From Dioscorea cayenensis subsp. rotundata (lineage: Eukaryota; Streptophyta; Magnoliopsida; Dioscoreales; Dioscoreaceae): a DNA stretch of 64,000 nt. A program made the translations under genes and the position numbers. Shown one piece after another: positions 11,600 to 22,482 of the stretch (the first letter of the stretch is position 1; each line of letters begins with the position of its first letter). Location of the stretch: positions 62,001-126,000 of the forward strand of contig NW_024087168.1 in assembly GCF_009730915.1 (NCBI RefSeq). Direction: 5' to 3'. A model generated the notes under the pieces. The model was not told the DNA's origin and ran no database searches. It saw nothing but the letters and a program-made list of their open reading frames with translations.

Positions 11600-12480
11600 T
11601 AAAATATCGTAATCCTTTATTCCTACTAGATATCTGAGTATACGTTTGCAGGCACTAAGCAAAGTGCTGATTTATAGGCTTAGTCATCTATCTAGTAAGT
11701 AGACTTAACGGTATATGCAATCTCTGGTCGAGAGTATGTTAAATACATCAACTTCCCAGTAAGCCTTCTGTGCTTTATAGAATCTGCCAGCTCGGAATCA
11801 TCATCCACCTGCAATTTAATACTTGTATTCATGGGAGTACGCATAGGATTAATTACAATAACTCATGTTGAACTCCCTCAACAAGTCTCTGGTATACCTT
11901 GGTTGACTAATATGTATTCCTATCTCATTTTGCTTCACCTCCAATCCTAAAAAATAGCTCATCAATCCCAGATCGCTCATGTCAAATGTTCTCTTCATAT
12001 TCTCCTTAAATTCAGACATCATTTTCATAGATGAACCCATGATACAATGTCATCTACATATATGCAAACCAGTAACATTTCTCAATTTTTGTCACATTTT
12101 TTATACAAACTGGGTTCATGAATGCTATTTTGAAATCCTTATTGATGAAAATATGAATCTATTTTATTGTACCAAGCCTTTGGTGTTGTTTCCAATCTGG
12201 CCACTTGGGAGAAAACATCTTCGTAATCAATTCCTCGTTCTTGTGTATACTGAACAACCACCAGTCTTTCCTTATACTTTTGAACATCACCACTTGCATT
12301 ATACCTTGTTTTATAAATCCATTTTAGTCCAATAATCTTCTTATCTATTGGTGCCTTGGCCAGCACCCATGTGTCATTTCTTGTTGATATAGCTTGAACC
12401 TCCGATCCTCTTCCATTGCTTGTCCTTACACACTGAATTTTTGTGAGCTTCCTCATAAATAGTCAATGGATCCTCAACAT
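11600..12480 (-). pseudogene. Ty1/copia reverse transcriptase / RNase H fragment
   Basis: Reading leftward on the minus strand, the segment starts with the copia RT entry region (NDTWVLAKAP, GLKWIYKTRYN, KYKERLVV, DYEDVFSQVA; about 12400-12200). The YVDD-containing part is damaged and no clean copy is visible. It resumes with the palm/thumb region (FDMSDLGLMSYFLGLEV, SQPRYTRDLL; 12000-11860) and the RNase H entry (LTGKLMYLTYSRPEIAY; about 11790-11720). The RNase H is cut off near 11580. The gene would have copied the element's RNA; here it is a fossil with several frameshifts. Confidence 0.85.
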
Positions 12481-12779
12481 TTAAGGCAAAAGAACAAATT
12501 TCATAAATGCCTCTAAGCATTCAAACCGATCTTGATCTTGTGATGACTCTTCTTGATATGCTACCGGTGACTCCTGCCCATCTAATATAGGACTTTCTTC
12601 ATTCTATCTTTCTTACTTTGGAGGGATTGCTTTCGACATACTACTACCACCATACCCTGCATGCAGAATTATTTTCTACATGGTTAACTGATTACTACTC
12701 CAATCGCAACATAATTTTTCAAAGAAAGTGACATCCTGACTTAGTATCACATGTTTAGTTGTAGGATTATATAACTTAT

Positions 12780-13740
12780 TTGCCTTTGACTAAGTAGCAT
12801 AACCTATAAAAATGCATTGTTGGGCCCTATCATCAAATTTTTTTAGTGCATGTGATGCTATATGTGAAAGTGCAATGCAGCTAAAAACCTTTAAATAACT
12901 TACATTTGGTTTTATTCCTCTCCACACTTTAGAGGGAGTTAGATTTGGCACTGCACAAGTTGGGGAGATGTTAGACAAATAAGTTGTTGTTGCAATTGCT
13001 CAGCCCAAAAGGTAGTTGGAAGTTTCTTAGCATTCAGTATATTCTGGCTTTATCAACCAATGTTATGTTCTTACGCTCAACTAAACGGTTTTGTTGAGGG
13101 AATATGGGGCTGAAAATTCTTTTCTTATACCCATCTTTCCACAGTATTCTCTAAACTAGTTTAATGTAAATTCACCTCCACTATAAGACCTCAAAGTTTT
13201 CATCTTCTACCCTATTTATCTCTCCATCAGAACAAGAAATTTCTGAAAACATCCCAATGTCTTTGACTTGTTCTTTAAGAAGTAGACCCAAGTCATTCGA
13301 CTAAAATCATCAATTAAACTCAGGAAGTACCTACTGCCACTCAGGGATTCTACCTGCATTGGCCTACACATTTCCATATATATTAACTTAAGTCTCTCCT
13401 TGGCTCTCCATGTCTTCTTATTAGGATAGGTACTTCTTGGTTTCTTACCAAAAACACAAGCTTCACACTAAGAAAACTTCTTTTATAGAAAGCATGCTAA
13501 GCAACATTCTTTTCTGATCTAACAATTGAATACCTTTGTTGCTTAAGTGTCCATATCTCTTATGCCATAACTGAGCCTCTTCTTTTTCACTAGTTACAAT
13601 GTTAACCAACCCCACCTTTGAAGCTTCCAATAGGAACATATTGTTCCTGGTTCTTTGTATCTGAGCCAATGGCAAGCCTGTTTTGCTGTCCCATATAGTG
13701 AATGCATTTCCCTCAAACTTGACATTGTATCCAGAGTGCA
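12780..13740 (-). pseudogene. Ty1/copia pre-integrase and integrase (decayed)
   Basis: The GAG-pre-integrase domain is clear at 13741-13463 (AQLWHKRYGHLSNKGI). The catalytic core follows in broken frames, with PQQNRLVERKN near 13090-13060 matching the box that carries the catalytic Glu. The C-terminal part (TPSKVWRGIKPNVSYLKVF, FIGYAT) is at 12978-12790. Stops and shifts occur between the blocks. The identity is secure from the order of motifs, but no intact integrase frame is left. Confidence 0.85.
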
Positions 13741-14798
13741 TTAACTAACCCAAGCTGAGAAGGTTCTGTGCTAGAGAAGCAATGAATTGCACATCATGTA
13801 TTAACTTTATCTTCCCATCTGATGTTCCAATTGCTATCGTTCCTTTACCTTCCACTTGGAGCTCCTTATCATTGCCCAAACAGACCCTATTCTTCTAAGT
13901 TTCATCCACATTTTGGAAGATCTCTCTAACACCTAACATATGGCTGGAGCAATCATTGTCCACCAACCATATAGAGTTCTCTGGAGCTCGACATCCCATG
14001 TGCACCATAAACAAGTTTGTAGGTTCATCCGATTCAATGGTTTCTAACAAGGTACATGATGTTTCTCGCTTCTCTGCTGCCTTGTTCCTATACCAACAAT
14101 CAGGCTTAACATGTCCATATTGCTTTTATATATAACACTGAACACAATTCTTAGTGGGTCACAAAAATTAGACTCAGTTTCCAAACCCTCAACATTGGTC
14201 TATTTTTAAACATATATTCTCCCATGACCTCCACCTCATGCTCTCCCTTGGGTTGTGTCCCTGCTTCTGTTCTTTGGCAACCATTTTGAAGAGTCTTGTC
14301 TAATGTTAAAAGCCTTCTCTCTAGTTTTTTTGAAATACTTTCCATCCTAATTTCATGACCTTATAGTGAGCATGTAAGTTCATTCACAGCCATCTTTGTG
14401 ATATCCCTTGCTTCCTTTATGGTTGTCACTACATAGTTGCATATAGGAGCCATATTTCTTAGAATCTTAGATGCAACCTCTTCTTCACTGACTTTAAAAC
14501 CAAGTCCCTTGATTTGATTAACCAGGGTCACTACCGATTGATATATTCCTGCACATTCTTTATATCTTTCATTTGAAGTAGTTCAAACTTCTGCCTTAAA
14601 GCCTATCTTGTCACTGATTTAATTTTAGATGAGCCTTGATATTGAGCTTGAATCTGCTCCCATGCCTCCTTTGCTGAAGCTGCACTTGCAATCCAGTCAA
14701 AGATTGAATCATCCATTGCTTGTTGGATGAAATTCAAAGCAATAACATCATCTTTCTTACCCTACTCCTTCTGTGCTTTAGTGTCAGTGGTTATCACC
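13741..14798 (-). pseudogene. Ty1/copia gag (UBN2) and protease, distal part
   Basis: On the minus strand, from the insertion boundary at 14798: the UBN2-type gag domain (DDVIALNFI, WEQIQAQYQG, then VTLVNQIKGLGFKVSEEEVA) and a helix-rich end (14345-14151). A nucleocapsid knuckle (CVQC...GHVKPDC) lies near 14140-14100, and a protease region with DNDCSSHM near 13960. The knuckle contains a stop. Gag forms the particle, and the protease releases the mature proteins. The first part of gag lies on the far side of the inserted LTR. Confidence 0.85.
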
Positions 14799-15400
14799 TA
14801 ATAAGTGTATAATGTTCATGTATTTCATACCATTTTATACACTCATTTAGCATGTATTAGAATCATATTGTGGAATTCGATGTTAAATATAGTGTGTTTC
14901 ACATTCTTAGGCTTAGGGTAGTACTTCAAGATGAGAGAGAGCCAAACGAAGCATTCTAGACCTTAAACAAAGAAGTTGGAGTTCTCTCAGCATCATTTGA
15001 ATAAGAACAAAGTAGAACTGGGTGGCTTATGGGCAGCTTAAGACCTATCTTATGGCCGTTGGTAGCTTCCAGAGAACTTCAGAGTCAAATCAAAGGACCT
15101 TACAGGAAAGGCTTACACCCATAATTACCATCTAAAGAAGCTATATGACCACAGCATACGCTCATAAAGGTGGTCGTAAGAAGCAACTCAGTGAAGTTTA
15201 CAGTCCAGTGCTTACGACCGTAAGCTGGACTATAATATAAACAAAAGACATTACGGATATAACTTACGGCTGTACGTGTTCCTATAATGCTTGTGACTAT
15301 TTTCTCCAACTCTCTTACGACCATGTCTTTATGCCCATAAGCAACCCGTAAGTAGTCTGATATAAATAGATTTGATTAGGATTTTTAGGGTATTCTCTAC
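14799..15400 (+). repeat. left arm of inverted duplication in the LTR
   Basis: It matches 15500-16085 in inverse orientation, for example AAGAAGTTGGAGTTCTCTC here against GAGAGAACTCCAACTTCTTC on the right. Both arms carry many short CTTACGG/CCGTAAG words. Confidence 0.8.
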
Positions 15401-15499
15401 TTTTTGTTGGAGTGACTCTTGGAGGTACGTAAAGTTAGGAAAGAAAGGAGACGGATCTCCAGCACTCAAAAGAAAAGTGAAGAATGCCCTAAAGATCCT

Positions 15500-16085
15500 C
15501 ATTAGGTCTATTTATACCTGACTGCATACGGGTGCAAGAACTTGGCCGAAAGAGCTAGAGGAAATAGTCACGAGTCTTACTGGAACATTTACGGCTGTAA
15601 GTCATGTCCGTAAAGTTTTTTATTTGTAAGTCATGACCATAAACTTAACTGTGTTGCTTCTTATAACTTCCATTTTGGGCATATACTATATTGGTAAACT
15701 CCTCTCGATGGTCTTTATGGGCATCATTATGGGCATAAGCCTAGCCCATAAGGTACTCTGACTTGGCTTTGAATCCCCTTACGAGCATAAGCATGCCCAC
15801 AAGGTACTCTAGAATCTACTTATGGCCCTAAGGTTGACTGTAAGTTACCCGTAAGCCACCTAATTTGCCATGTCCTTGTTCAAATGATACCGAGAGAACT
15901 CCAACTTCTTCGTTTAAGATATGGAATACTTTTTTTGGCTCTCTTTTCTTAAAGTGCTGTCATAAACCTGAGAATGTGAAACATACAAGATTTAGCATCA
16001 AATACCAAAATATAATTCTAATAGATATCGAATGAGTGTACAAAGTGATACAAAATATATGAATGATGTACACTCATTAATAGCC
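15500..16085 (-). repeat. right arm of inverted duplication in the LTR
   Basis: This is the reverse-complement counterpart of 14799-15400, ending where the ordinary LTR order resumes (ATAGCCATCAAGCTCATCTT, about 16079). The spacer between arms is about 100 bp. Transcribed through, the arms could form a long imperfect hairpin. Confidence 0.8.
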
Positions 16086-17025
16086 ATCAAGCTCATCTTG
16101 GTGGCGTGTGTAGAAGCTTTCCTAGGGCTTCCTTGACAATCCTCCATCAGGATGATTGATAAGAGAGTTTTCATCTTTTTCATGTCTCCTCCATATTATT
16201 TATATCTTGAATGCTTGCCCTCCTTTAATGGAGGGCTAATTTGTAGATGGTTGGGCATAGTTAAACTCTAGGGTTTATTTTGTTGACATTGGTTGTTAGA
16301 TCTTTGATGCTTTACTTGTCTTTTAAATTATAATCACTTCTATTTGAATCTAATTGCTTGTTTGAATGCTTGGTTGCTAACGAGGTGAAAGTCCAAGCTA
16401 TCATATTCGATGTGCTTCATGAAAAGAAGAAATTCATACCTAGTATAGACATGCCGCAATTCGAGGGAATTGTGAGTAAGCCTTATGTTAGTGTACTTTA
16501 GAGACTTCGTCTCCCTTAATCCTCCTAAGTGAGTTTGTGATAATCTCCGTGCTCTTTGCAATCATGTGGAGTAGGTTTTAGGAGAAATCACATCTCTACT
16601 CTATATTCGATTAGGGGTAATCCCTCTCTATGGAGGAGATTATCTACATAAGAGATTGTCATTAGCTCATAGTGAGATTTCATACAATGTTAATGTAATT
16701 ATGTGGATGTCTGTATCAGATCTACACTTATTCAGTTACTCTTCACCTGAGAAATCAGGGTGTAGTATGATTTCTGAAACCTCTCGGTTCAAATAGGACT
16801 GCAAGCTTAGATAGCCTTTGTCCTGTACTTTATAACCCTGTACTTCCCTTCTACTCTTTGCAGTATTATTTGCTTTTGTTTTTTAACACACACATTACTT
16901 GATCACTTAGGCTATTTTTCAGAATTAGGGTTGTTACTAGTATTCATTTTCTTCCCTGTGGACCGACACTCTGCTTTACGCACACTATTATTACGCGATC
17001 AGCACGTACACTTGTGTCCCTATCA

Positions 17026-17160
17026 TCATCCCCATTCTCTACCACCTTCCAAATTCCATATGATCTAAAGAGTGTCTTTATATTCACACACTATTATTCA
17101 TATCCTTGTTTTTTAAACTGAGGAAGTGTTGATATAGGAATCTCTGAAGATGCAACTGTG
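17026..17160 (-). pseudogene. Ty1/copia gag N-terminus
   Basis: The minus strand starts ATGGCCACAG at about 17150 and gives MATVASSEIPISTLPQFK, then NIKTLF and GIWKVVENG, the standard first segment of copia gag. It breaks off at the LTR inserted at 17025 and resumes at 14798. One or two stops lie in between. Confidence 0.75.
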
Positions 17161-17202
17161 GCCATAGAAGCTCAATATTCTACCTGAGCAGATCTTCTAT
17201 TA

Positions 17203-17214
17203 GCTCTATTACCA
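17203..17214 (-). promoter_or_regulatory. primer binding site of the copia element
   Basis: The minus strand reads TGGTAATAGAGC, close to the initiator-Met tRNA primer complement TGGTATCAGAGC used by many copia elements, and lies next to the LTR end. Confidence 0.65.
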
Positions 17215-17215
17215 A

Positions 17216-17609
17216 TGATGAATTCTATCCTTCTAAGAGAGAGAGAGTTGCAGAACAAATGTTATATAGAATAAAGGTTATGCAAAGAAAGAAAAGAAAC
17301 ACAAAGCTCACACATACTCCATCAAAACTCTCTACATTCCCATTTTTTTAAAGAATATATATCATTACAAAACCACTCTTTGGAGAATTCTCTTCTAACT
17401 TTCATACAACACAATCATAGCACACTACTTAATTTATAGGCTCAACTTTATAATATATATTAACATCAAAAACACAATTCTTAAACATCACAACATATAC
17501 TAGTAAACATGCACCATTCTAGAACATGTTGTTATCTCACAGTTCTTCATGCTGCATGGGCTTCAATATCCTACATGAGTCAATGCTGACTTTTCAAACA
17601 TTCCCAACA
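17216..17609 (-). repeat. 5' LTR of the copia element
   Basis: On the minus strand it begins TGTTGGGAATGTTTGAAAAG at 17609 and ends in CA next to the primer site at about 17216. Its length, near 394 bp, suits Ty1/copia. Confidence 0.75.
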
Positions 17610-17930
17610 AAAAATGCATAACAGCCATGGTCTTAGAGATAGTAATATAGAGCTACAAATTTTTAAACCAACAATTTTTTTCAGCATCGACCTATTTCAA
17701 AAGCAATGCAACTATTCCAAATTCTCCTCCCTTATAGTCATCTCTCATTGAAGAGCATGTGCTTTCTTTCATGGTTTTTCCACCGCCAATCTTATCAATG
17801 CTTTCTTACATCTCTTGACTTCAATAAAGAACTAATCCAAACTGAAGGGATTACTTTCATTTTGCTCCTTGTCAAACTCAACTAGTTTATTCCTCTTGGT
17901 AGGCATCTCAGATGCACTAATGAATTCTTT
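17610..17930. other. unassigned segment between copia LTR and gypsy LTR piece
   Basis: The minus strand has coding-like stretches (KLVEFDKEQNESNPFSLD, EVKRCKKALIRLAVEKP) with two stops. I do not recognise the family. It could be the flank into which the copia inserted, possibly an old gene fragment. Confidence 0.35.
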
Positions 17931-18560
17931 GTTGATGAGTATACAATATTTATGTATTTTATATCAATTTGTACACTCAATTGGTATGTACTAGAACCAT
18001 ATTGTGGTTTTCGATGCTAAATATAGTGTGTTGCGCATTAATAGTGAAGCTTACAGTCCAACGTTTACAGTCGTAAGCTAGACAGCAACACAAATAGAAG
18101 ACCATACGGACAGGGGTTATGACCGTAAGTCATCCTGTAAGGCTGGAGACAATCTTCTCCAGCTCCTTTACGGCCTAGTCCTTAAGCCTGTAAGTAGCCC
18201 GTAAGTAGTTAGGTATAAATAGAACTTATAAGAATTTTTAGGTCTTCTATTCTATTTTTCTATTCTTTGTGGGTGATCATTAGAGGCGAGTTTGAGGAAG
18301 ATAAAGGGTGAATCTCGAGCACCTAGGGAGCAATTTCAAGGGGGATTCAACTCTATATTCAAGGGAATTGAATATCATAGCCGTCAAATTCATCTTGGCG
18401 GCATGTATGGAAGCTTATCTAGGGCTTCACTGGCGATTTTTCATCAACACAATTGAGAAAGGAGTTTTCATGGCTATCATGTTTTCCTTTATTATTTGTA
18501 TCTTGAAAAATCAAATTTAATTTTTTATAACTTCAAGAGATTATGCGTTCGTGACTTCCA
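17931..18560 (+). repeat. truncated gypsy-type LTR copy
   Basis: It starts GATGAGTATACAATATTTATG and follows the same order as the LTR at 14799, but without the inverted piece. It has TATAAATAG at about 18214, which may be the TATA box, and the GGCGGCATGTATGGAAGCTT block. It lacks the final part of the LTR. Confidence 0.7.
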
Positions 18561-20067
18561 TTAGGGGAAAGCCCTTAATGTTAATTACCCTGGACATCGT
18601 CGCAGGAACCTCCGTTTAAGAAATAAGTGTAAACAAGGAAACAAGTTGTGACAATAAATTTCATTCATTTCAATAAATATAAATTTACAGATTTCGTTGT
18701 TAATACAAGGAATTTGAAATCATCTTGATGCCACTTAGGTTTATGGGCCTAAGTAAGCAATGATTGAGTATTTTATCTAGCTCTGACTATTCTGCTGAAA
18801 AAAGTGTGCTTTGACTCTTGACGGCATCTAGTCTTCTTCAAATTTTGAGAATTTAAATCTTGGACATGATTTAGAAACTTGTGAACTTGTGTTTTGGAAA
18901 TTTTGTGCCCTGAATTTGATTTGGATTTCAAGTCATGAGTTCTATATGTTGATGAACCATAAATTTGCTTTTGACTTTTGATGAGTCCGCAAGCGCACGG
19001 GTCATCAAGTAATACCCTGTGCGTGACACAGGGGTCGTATTCCCTGGGGTCCCAAGAGTTGCTATTAATAACTCATACACAATTAAATTAATTTACAATA
19101 AATTAAAACAATCAATGGCATTAAAAAAACACAAAAACATTTCACTAAAAATAAAAAAGAAAAACTATTACATCACCACAAACATATATTTATAAGGTAT
19201 ATGTCCAAAAATAAATCACCATTCAATCTTGACAACCAAGAGTTCTTTCCTCAATTTCAAATCTAACACAAAAATAAACTACTTTCATTTCATGTCTAAC
19301 AACCCAATAAAGCAACAAGAATTTTCCCAAGTAGAACCGATGTCATCTTCTAAACGGCATCACCTACAAGAACCATTTTAAAAAAAATTACAATTAATAA
19401 GATGTATGTAACAATAAAATACTAATATAAAAACTTAAAATAATAAGCTGAATAATATAAAAAACTATAAGTAAAATAATATACAACATGTCATGCCTTC
19501 TTTTCATTTGGAGACAATAAGAGCTTACTTGATGCATTTGGATTTACTTGATGACTTGATTCATGAGAATGATTATTTCCCACGGCGTTTGTTGAGCACT
19601 AGAAAGCATCAGTACCTACAAATTATATAAAATAGAAGTTAAAATTGTTTACACAACAATAGCTAAAAGGATTTGCAAACTAGTAATAACTTGTAAAGAT
19701 TAAAAACAATGATATATATCAAAGACCATTAAAAAATTACCAACAATAACATCAAAATCCTACAACAAACCAAAATAAAATAATTAAATATGCAACCATC
19801 AAAACAAAAAAATGAACAAAACTTATATATGACAATAAGGGAAAATAAATGTATTTAAAAACAATGATAAATATCAAAGACTATTAAAAATTACCAACAA
19901 TACCATCAAAATCCTACAACAAACAAAATTAAAATAATTAAATATACAACAATCAAAACAAAAGATTAAAAAAAATTATATGTGCCAATAAGGAAAAATA
20001 AATATATTTAATCCATAGTGTGACTATAGACTAACAACAAATTTGCTACTCTAATATATATATATAG
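18561..20067. other. AT-rich noncoding stretch
   Basis: No gene is seen. At 18978-19070 is a block (GAGTCCGCAAGCGCACGGG, then GTGACACAGGGGTCGTATTCC) that looks like LTR or leader sequence. The rest is AT-rich sequence with a 155-bp duplication. Confidence 0.5.
19702..20011. repeat. tandem duplication, 155 bp unit
   Basis: The two copies start AAAAACAATGATA at 19702 and 19857, and both contain ATCAAAATCCTACAACAAAC. Confidence 0.75.
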
Positions 20068-21792
20068 CTAAATATACATAGTATCACATACCTCTCCATT
20101 GACTATGCGAGTCACAGCATTTAGGACCTCCATGTTCTCATTAGGAAATTGTTTTTGAAATAATGAAATCACAGTAGTTAAAGCTTCCTTCAATCCTTGA
20201 ACCTCAGCCTTCAAATCTTGTACTTCATTACGATATATGATTTGAGAACATGAAGGACCAGACTTGCTTGATGAAGTAGAAATTGTTCCCATACAACGAA
20301 TACGCCCTCTTTTCTCTGGTCCTTTAACTTGTGAATACACATCATTTTCCCATGAACACCTTTTAGGATCTTGTGAATTACTTTCACATAATCCTTTCTT
20401 CATAAGTTCCTACAATATAAATCAAAAGCATAAAATCAAAAAATACTAGAACCTCTATTTCCTTGCCATCCATAATTCTACAAACCATTGAATTTAGTGT
20501 AAGTGTCAAGTTATTAGAAAACACAATCATTAATTAAAAATAGCATGAAGTTAAATAAATACCACAACAGAAGCTGTTTTTTCATTCACAACACTTCCAT
20601 CTTTACGGGTACGAGTGCGTATATACATTTCGGCACGTGATGGTGGAATTCCATTAGATTCTTCAGTCTACAAAATTACTTTATTTAAGTAAATATAACA
20701 AACTCAATTTCCCAAAACCCATAACATTAGTCAAAATTCAATAAAAAAAATTGTAAATTTATACCACAGTTTGAATAATAGTAGGAAATGATCTTGTTCC
20801 TGCACAATGAGGTTCATCAGATTTTGAACGATTTGTTCTATTGGTCTCACTTTGTTCTTATACAATTTTTAAATATATAGAATATAACATAATATACCAT
20901 TATGTTTGAATTATCAAAACAATATAAATGGTATATAATGTGAAATATATAGATATACCTTTGCTTTATCAGTCAATCAATAAATAGCAATTACTAAAAA
21001 TTATTGTTTGTTTACTCGAGGATCATCAATCTTTGTAGCCATTTCCTCTACTTTCTTGTGTTTATCATAATATTTAGGCTTCAAAAAATTCTTCCATTGC
21101 CTCCACTTAGTACTTATATCAACCATTTGAGTTTTATTTTCATTAAAAGACTGATCATTCTTATGTGAATGAAACAACTCAAATGTGAATTTGGTCAAAA
21201 AAAAAATTAAGAAACAAAAATTAGAAAAATGTATTGGTTGAATGTTAATATATTGAAGTAAATTAAAAAAAAATAGCTTGAACATAACAAGATTTAATAC
21301 CTCAATTACTTTCCATATTTCTTCCTTTGTAGGATCTGGAACTCATGCCAAGTTGTGTAAGTAATAGGTTCAAAGTTAGGCATTTGCATCATACTACCGA
21401 TAAATCAAGTTAATTTAGTAGCTTCTTCTCCAACTGGTATACGGTGATCATTTAACTTGACAACAACTCGTTCTTCATTATTCAAATCCCAAATATCAGC
21501 CATACGTGTAGGACCTCAAACTTTTTTTGGCTTAGCATTACCTACATAAAAGAGTAACACAAAAAAATTTAAGTCATAGTTAAATATAAATAAGTGAAAA
21601 TACATTAACTAATGCGTTAGAATTTATACATGAAGTTGATGGTTGTTCAAATTGTTGTCGAGGTTCATTTGGTGAAAGCTCAGTTCCTAAAAACACAGAT
21701 TGTTGTTCAGATAATGAGCCTGATTCGGATTGTTGTTGAGAAGTCGAAGTGCGATTTGCCTTAGTGATATTCAACCGTTTACGCTTTCCCAT
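20068..21792 (-). pseudogene. CACTA TNPA-like gene (Transposase_24 type), with introns
   Basis: This second gene of CACTA/En-Spm elements encodes a DNA-binding helper of transposition. Minus-strand blocks in order: start MGKRKRLNITKA (21792); a region with RVVVKLNDHRIPVGEEATKL (about 21490-21410); WRQWKNFLKPKYYDKHKK with DDPRVNKQ (21100-21001). Next come NRTNRSKSDEPHCAGTRSF (about 20840-20790), GIPPSRAEMYIRTRTRKDGS (about 20650-20590) and a coiled-coil C-terminus (EVQDLKAEVQGLKEAL, about 20230-20170). Several of these are separated by likely introns. At least one stop falls within the second block. The 5' partner, TNP2, survives only as its tail upstream. Confidence 0.82.
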
Positions 21793-22053
21793 TTATCTAA
21801 AATGAAAAAAATTAACAGATAAATTAATTTCCTCATAAAAAAATGCCTCAAATAAATCTTAGTTAAAGGAAAGTAAGTAATATACCTTTATAAGCTCTTA
21901 AAGTACATGCATTAACCAAGATAATCAAAATATAATAAAATTCAAACACACAAATTAAACTTCATACCCACATAGTCATATCAACAAAATAAAATGAACA
22001 AACTTGGTTCTATAATCAACATCTATAACACGAAATTAAATCATAAAATAGAT

Positions 22054-22482
22054 CTAAAAAAGGTCCTCATTATGTTCATAAAGAGCTTGTTCTTCTTCAT
22101 GCGCCGTTTTCATCTCTTGTGTGACCTCCACTCCATCAACTTCATTTCGAACCCATTTTGTAGTGTCATGTGAGTCATCATCTTGTACTTCTCCACTCCC
22201 TTGACCCCTATCAAAGGATGATCCACCACCGATATCATATATGTCCCTAAGTTTTGCATGCTTGACAATAAGCCAATCTTTATTCTTTTCATCTTGAACA
22301 TAAAAGACCTTCTTAGCTTGTGATGCAAAAACAAAAGGATCATCAACCAAATTAGTTCCACTATGAGCAAGATGTGAAAAATTCACGATAGTAAAACCAA
22401 ATTTATCTTTCTTCAAACCTCTATTTGGATCGATCCAATCACATTTAAATAAAACAACCTTGAATCTACCACTGTAGTATTA
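22054..22482 (-). pseudogene. CACTA TNP2 transposase C-terminus (DUF4216 region)
   Basis: The minus strand gives GRFKVVLFKCDWIDPNRG, FTIVNFSHL and DPFVFASQAKKVFYVQDE, then an acidic tail ending at 22054. These are the last blocks of TNP2, the catalytic protein of CACTA elements. The catalytic part is missing because the sequence switches at about 22482 into copia integrase. There is one stop near the junction; the tail itself is open. It sits directly upstream of the TNPA-like gene, the usual CACTA gene order. Confidence 0.82.

Larger units (their letters stand above)
14799..17025 (+). mobile_element. gypsy-type LTR inserted in copia gag, with internal inverted duplication
   Basis: It starts TAATAAGTG (a mutated TGATAAG) and ends CTTGTGTCCCTATCA. 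The 5-bp flanks TCACC (14794-14798) and TCATC (17026-17030) look like a target-site duplication with one change. The copia gag frame continues on both sides. The last 100 bp (GACCGACACTCTGC, CACGTACACTTG) recur at the end of the LTR at 42279. No internal coding region is present, so this is a solo LTR that has been rearranged inside. Confidence 0.8.
11581..17609 (-). mobile_element. degenerate Ty1/copia retrotransposon, split by an LTR
   Basis: On the minus strand the order is 5' LTR (17609-17216), primer binding site, gag N-terminus (17150-17031), then after an inserted LTR the rest of gag, protease, integrase, RT and a truncated RNase H. Integrase before RT defines Ty1/copia. The 3' LTR is absent: the element stops in RNase H at about 11580. 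Stops and shifts are frequent throughout. Confidence 0.88.
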
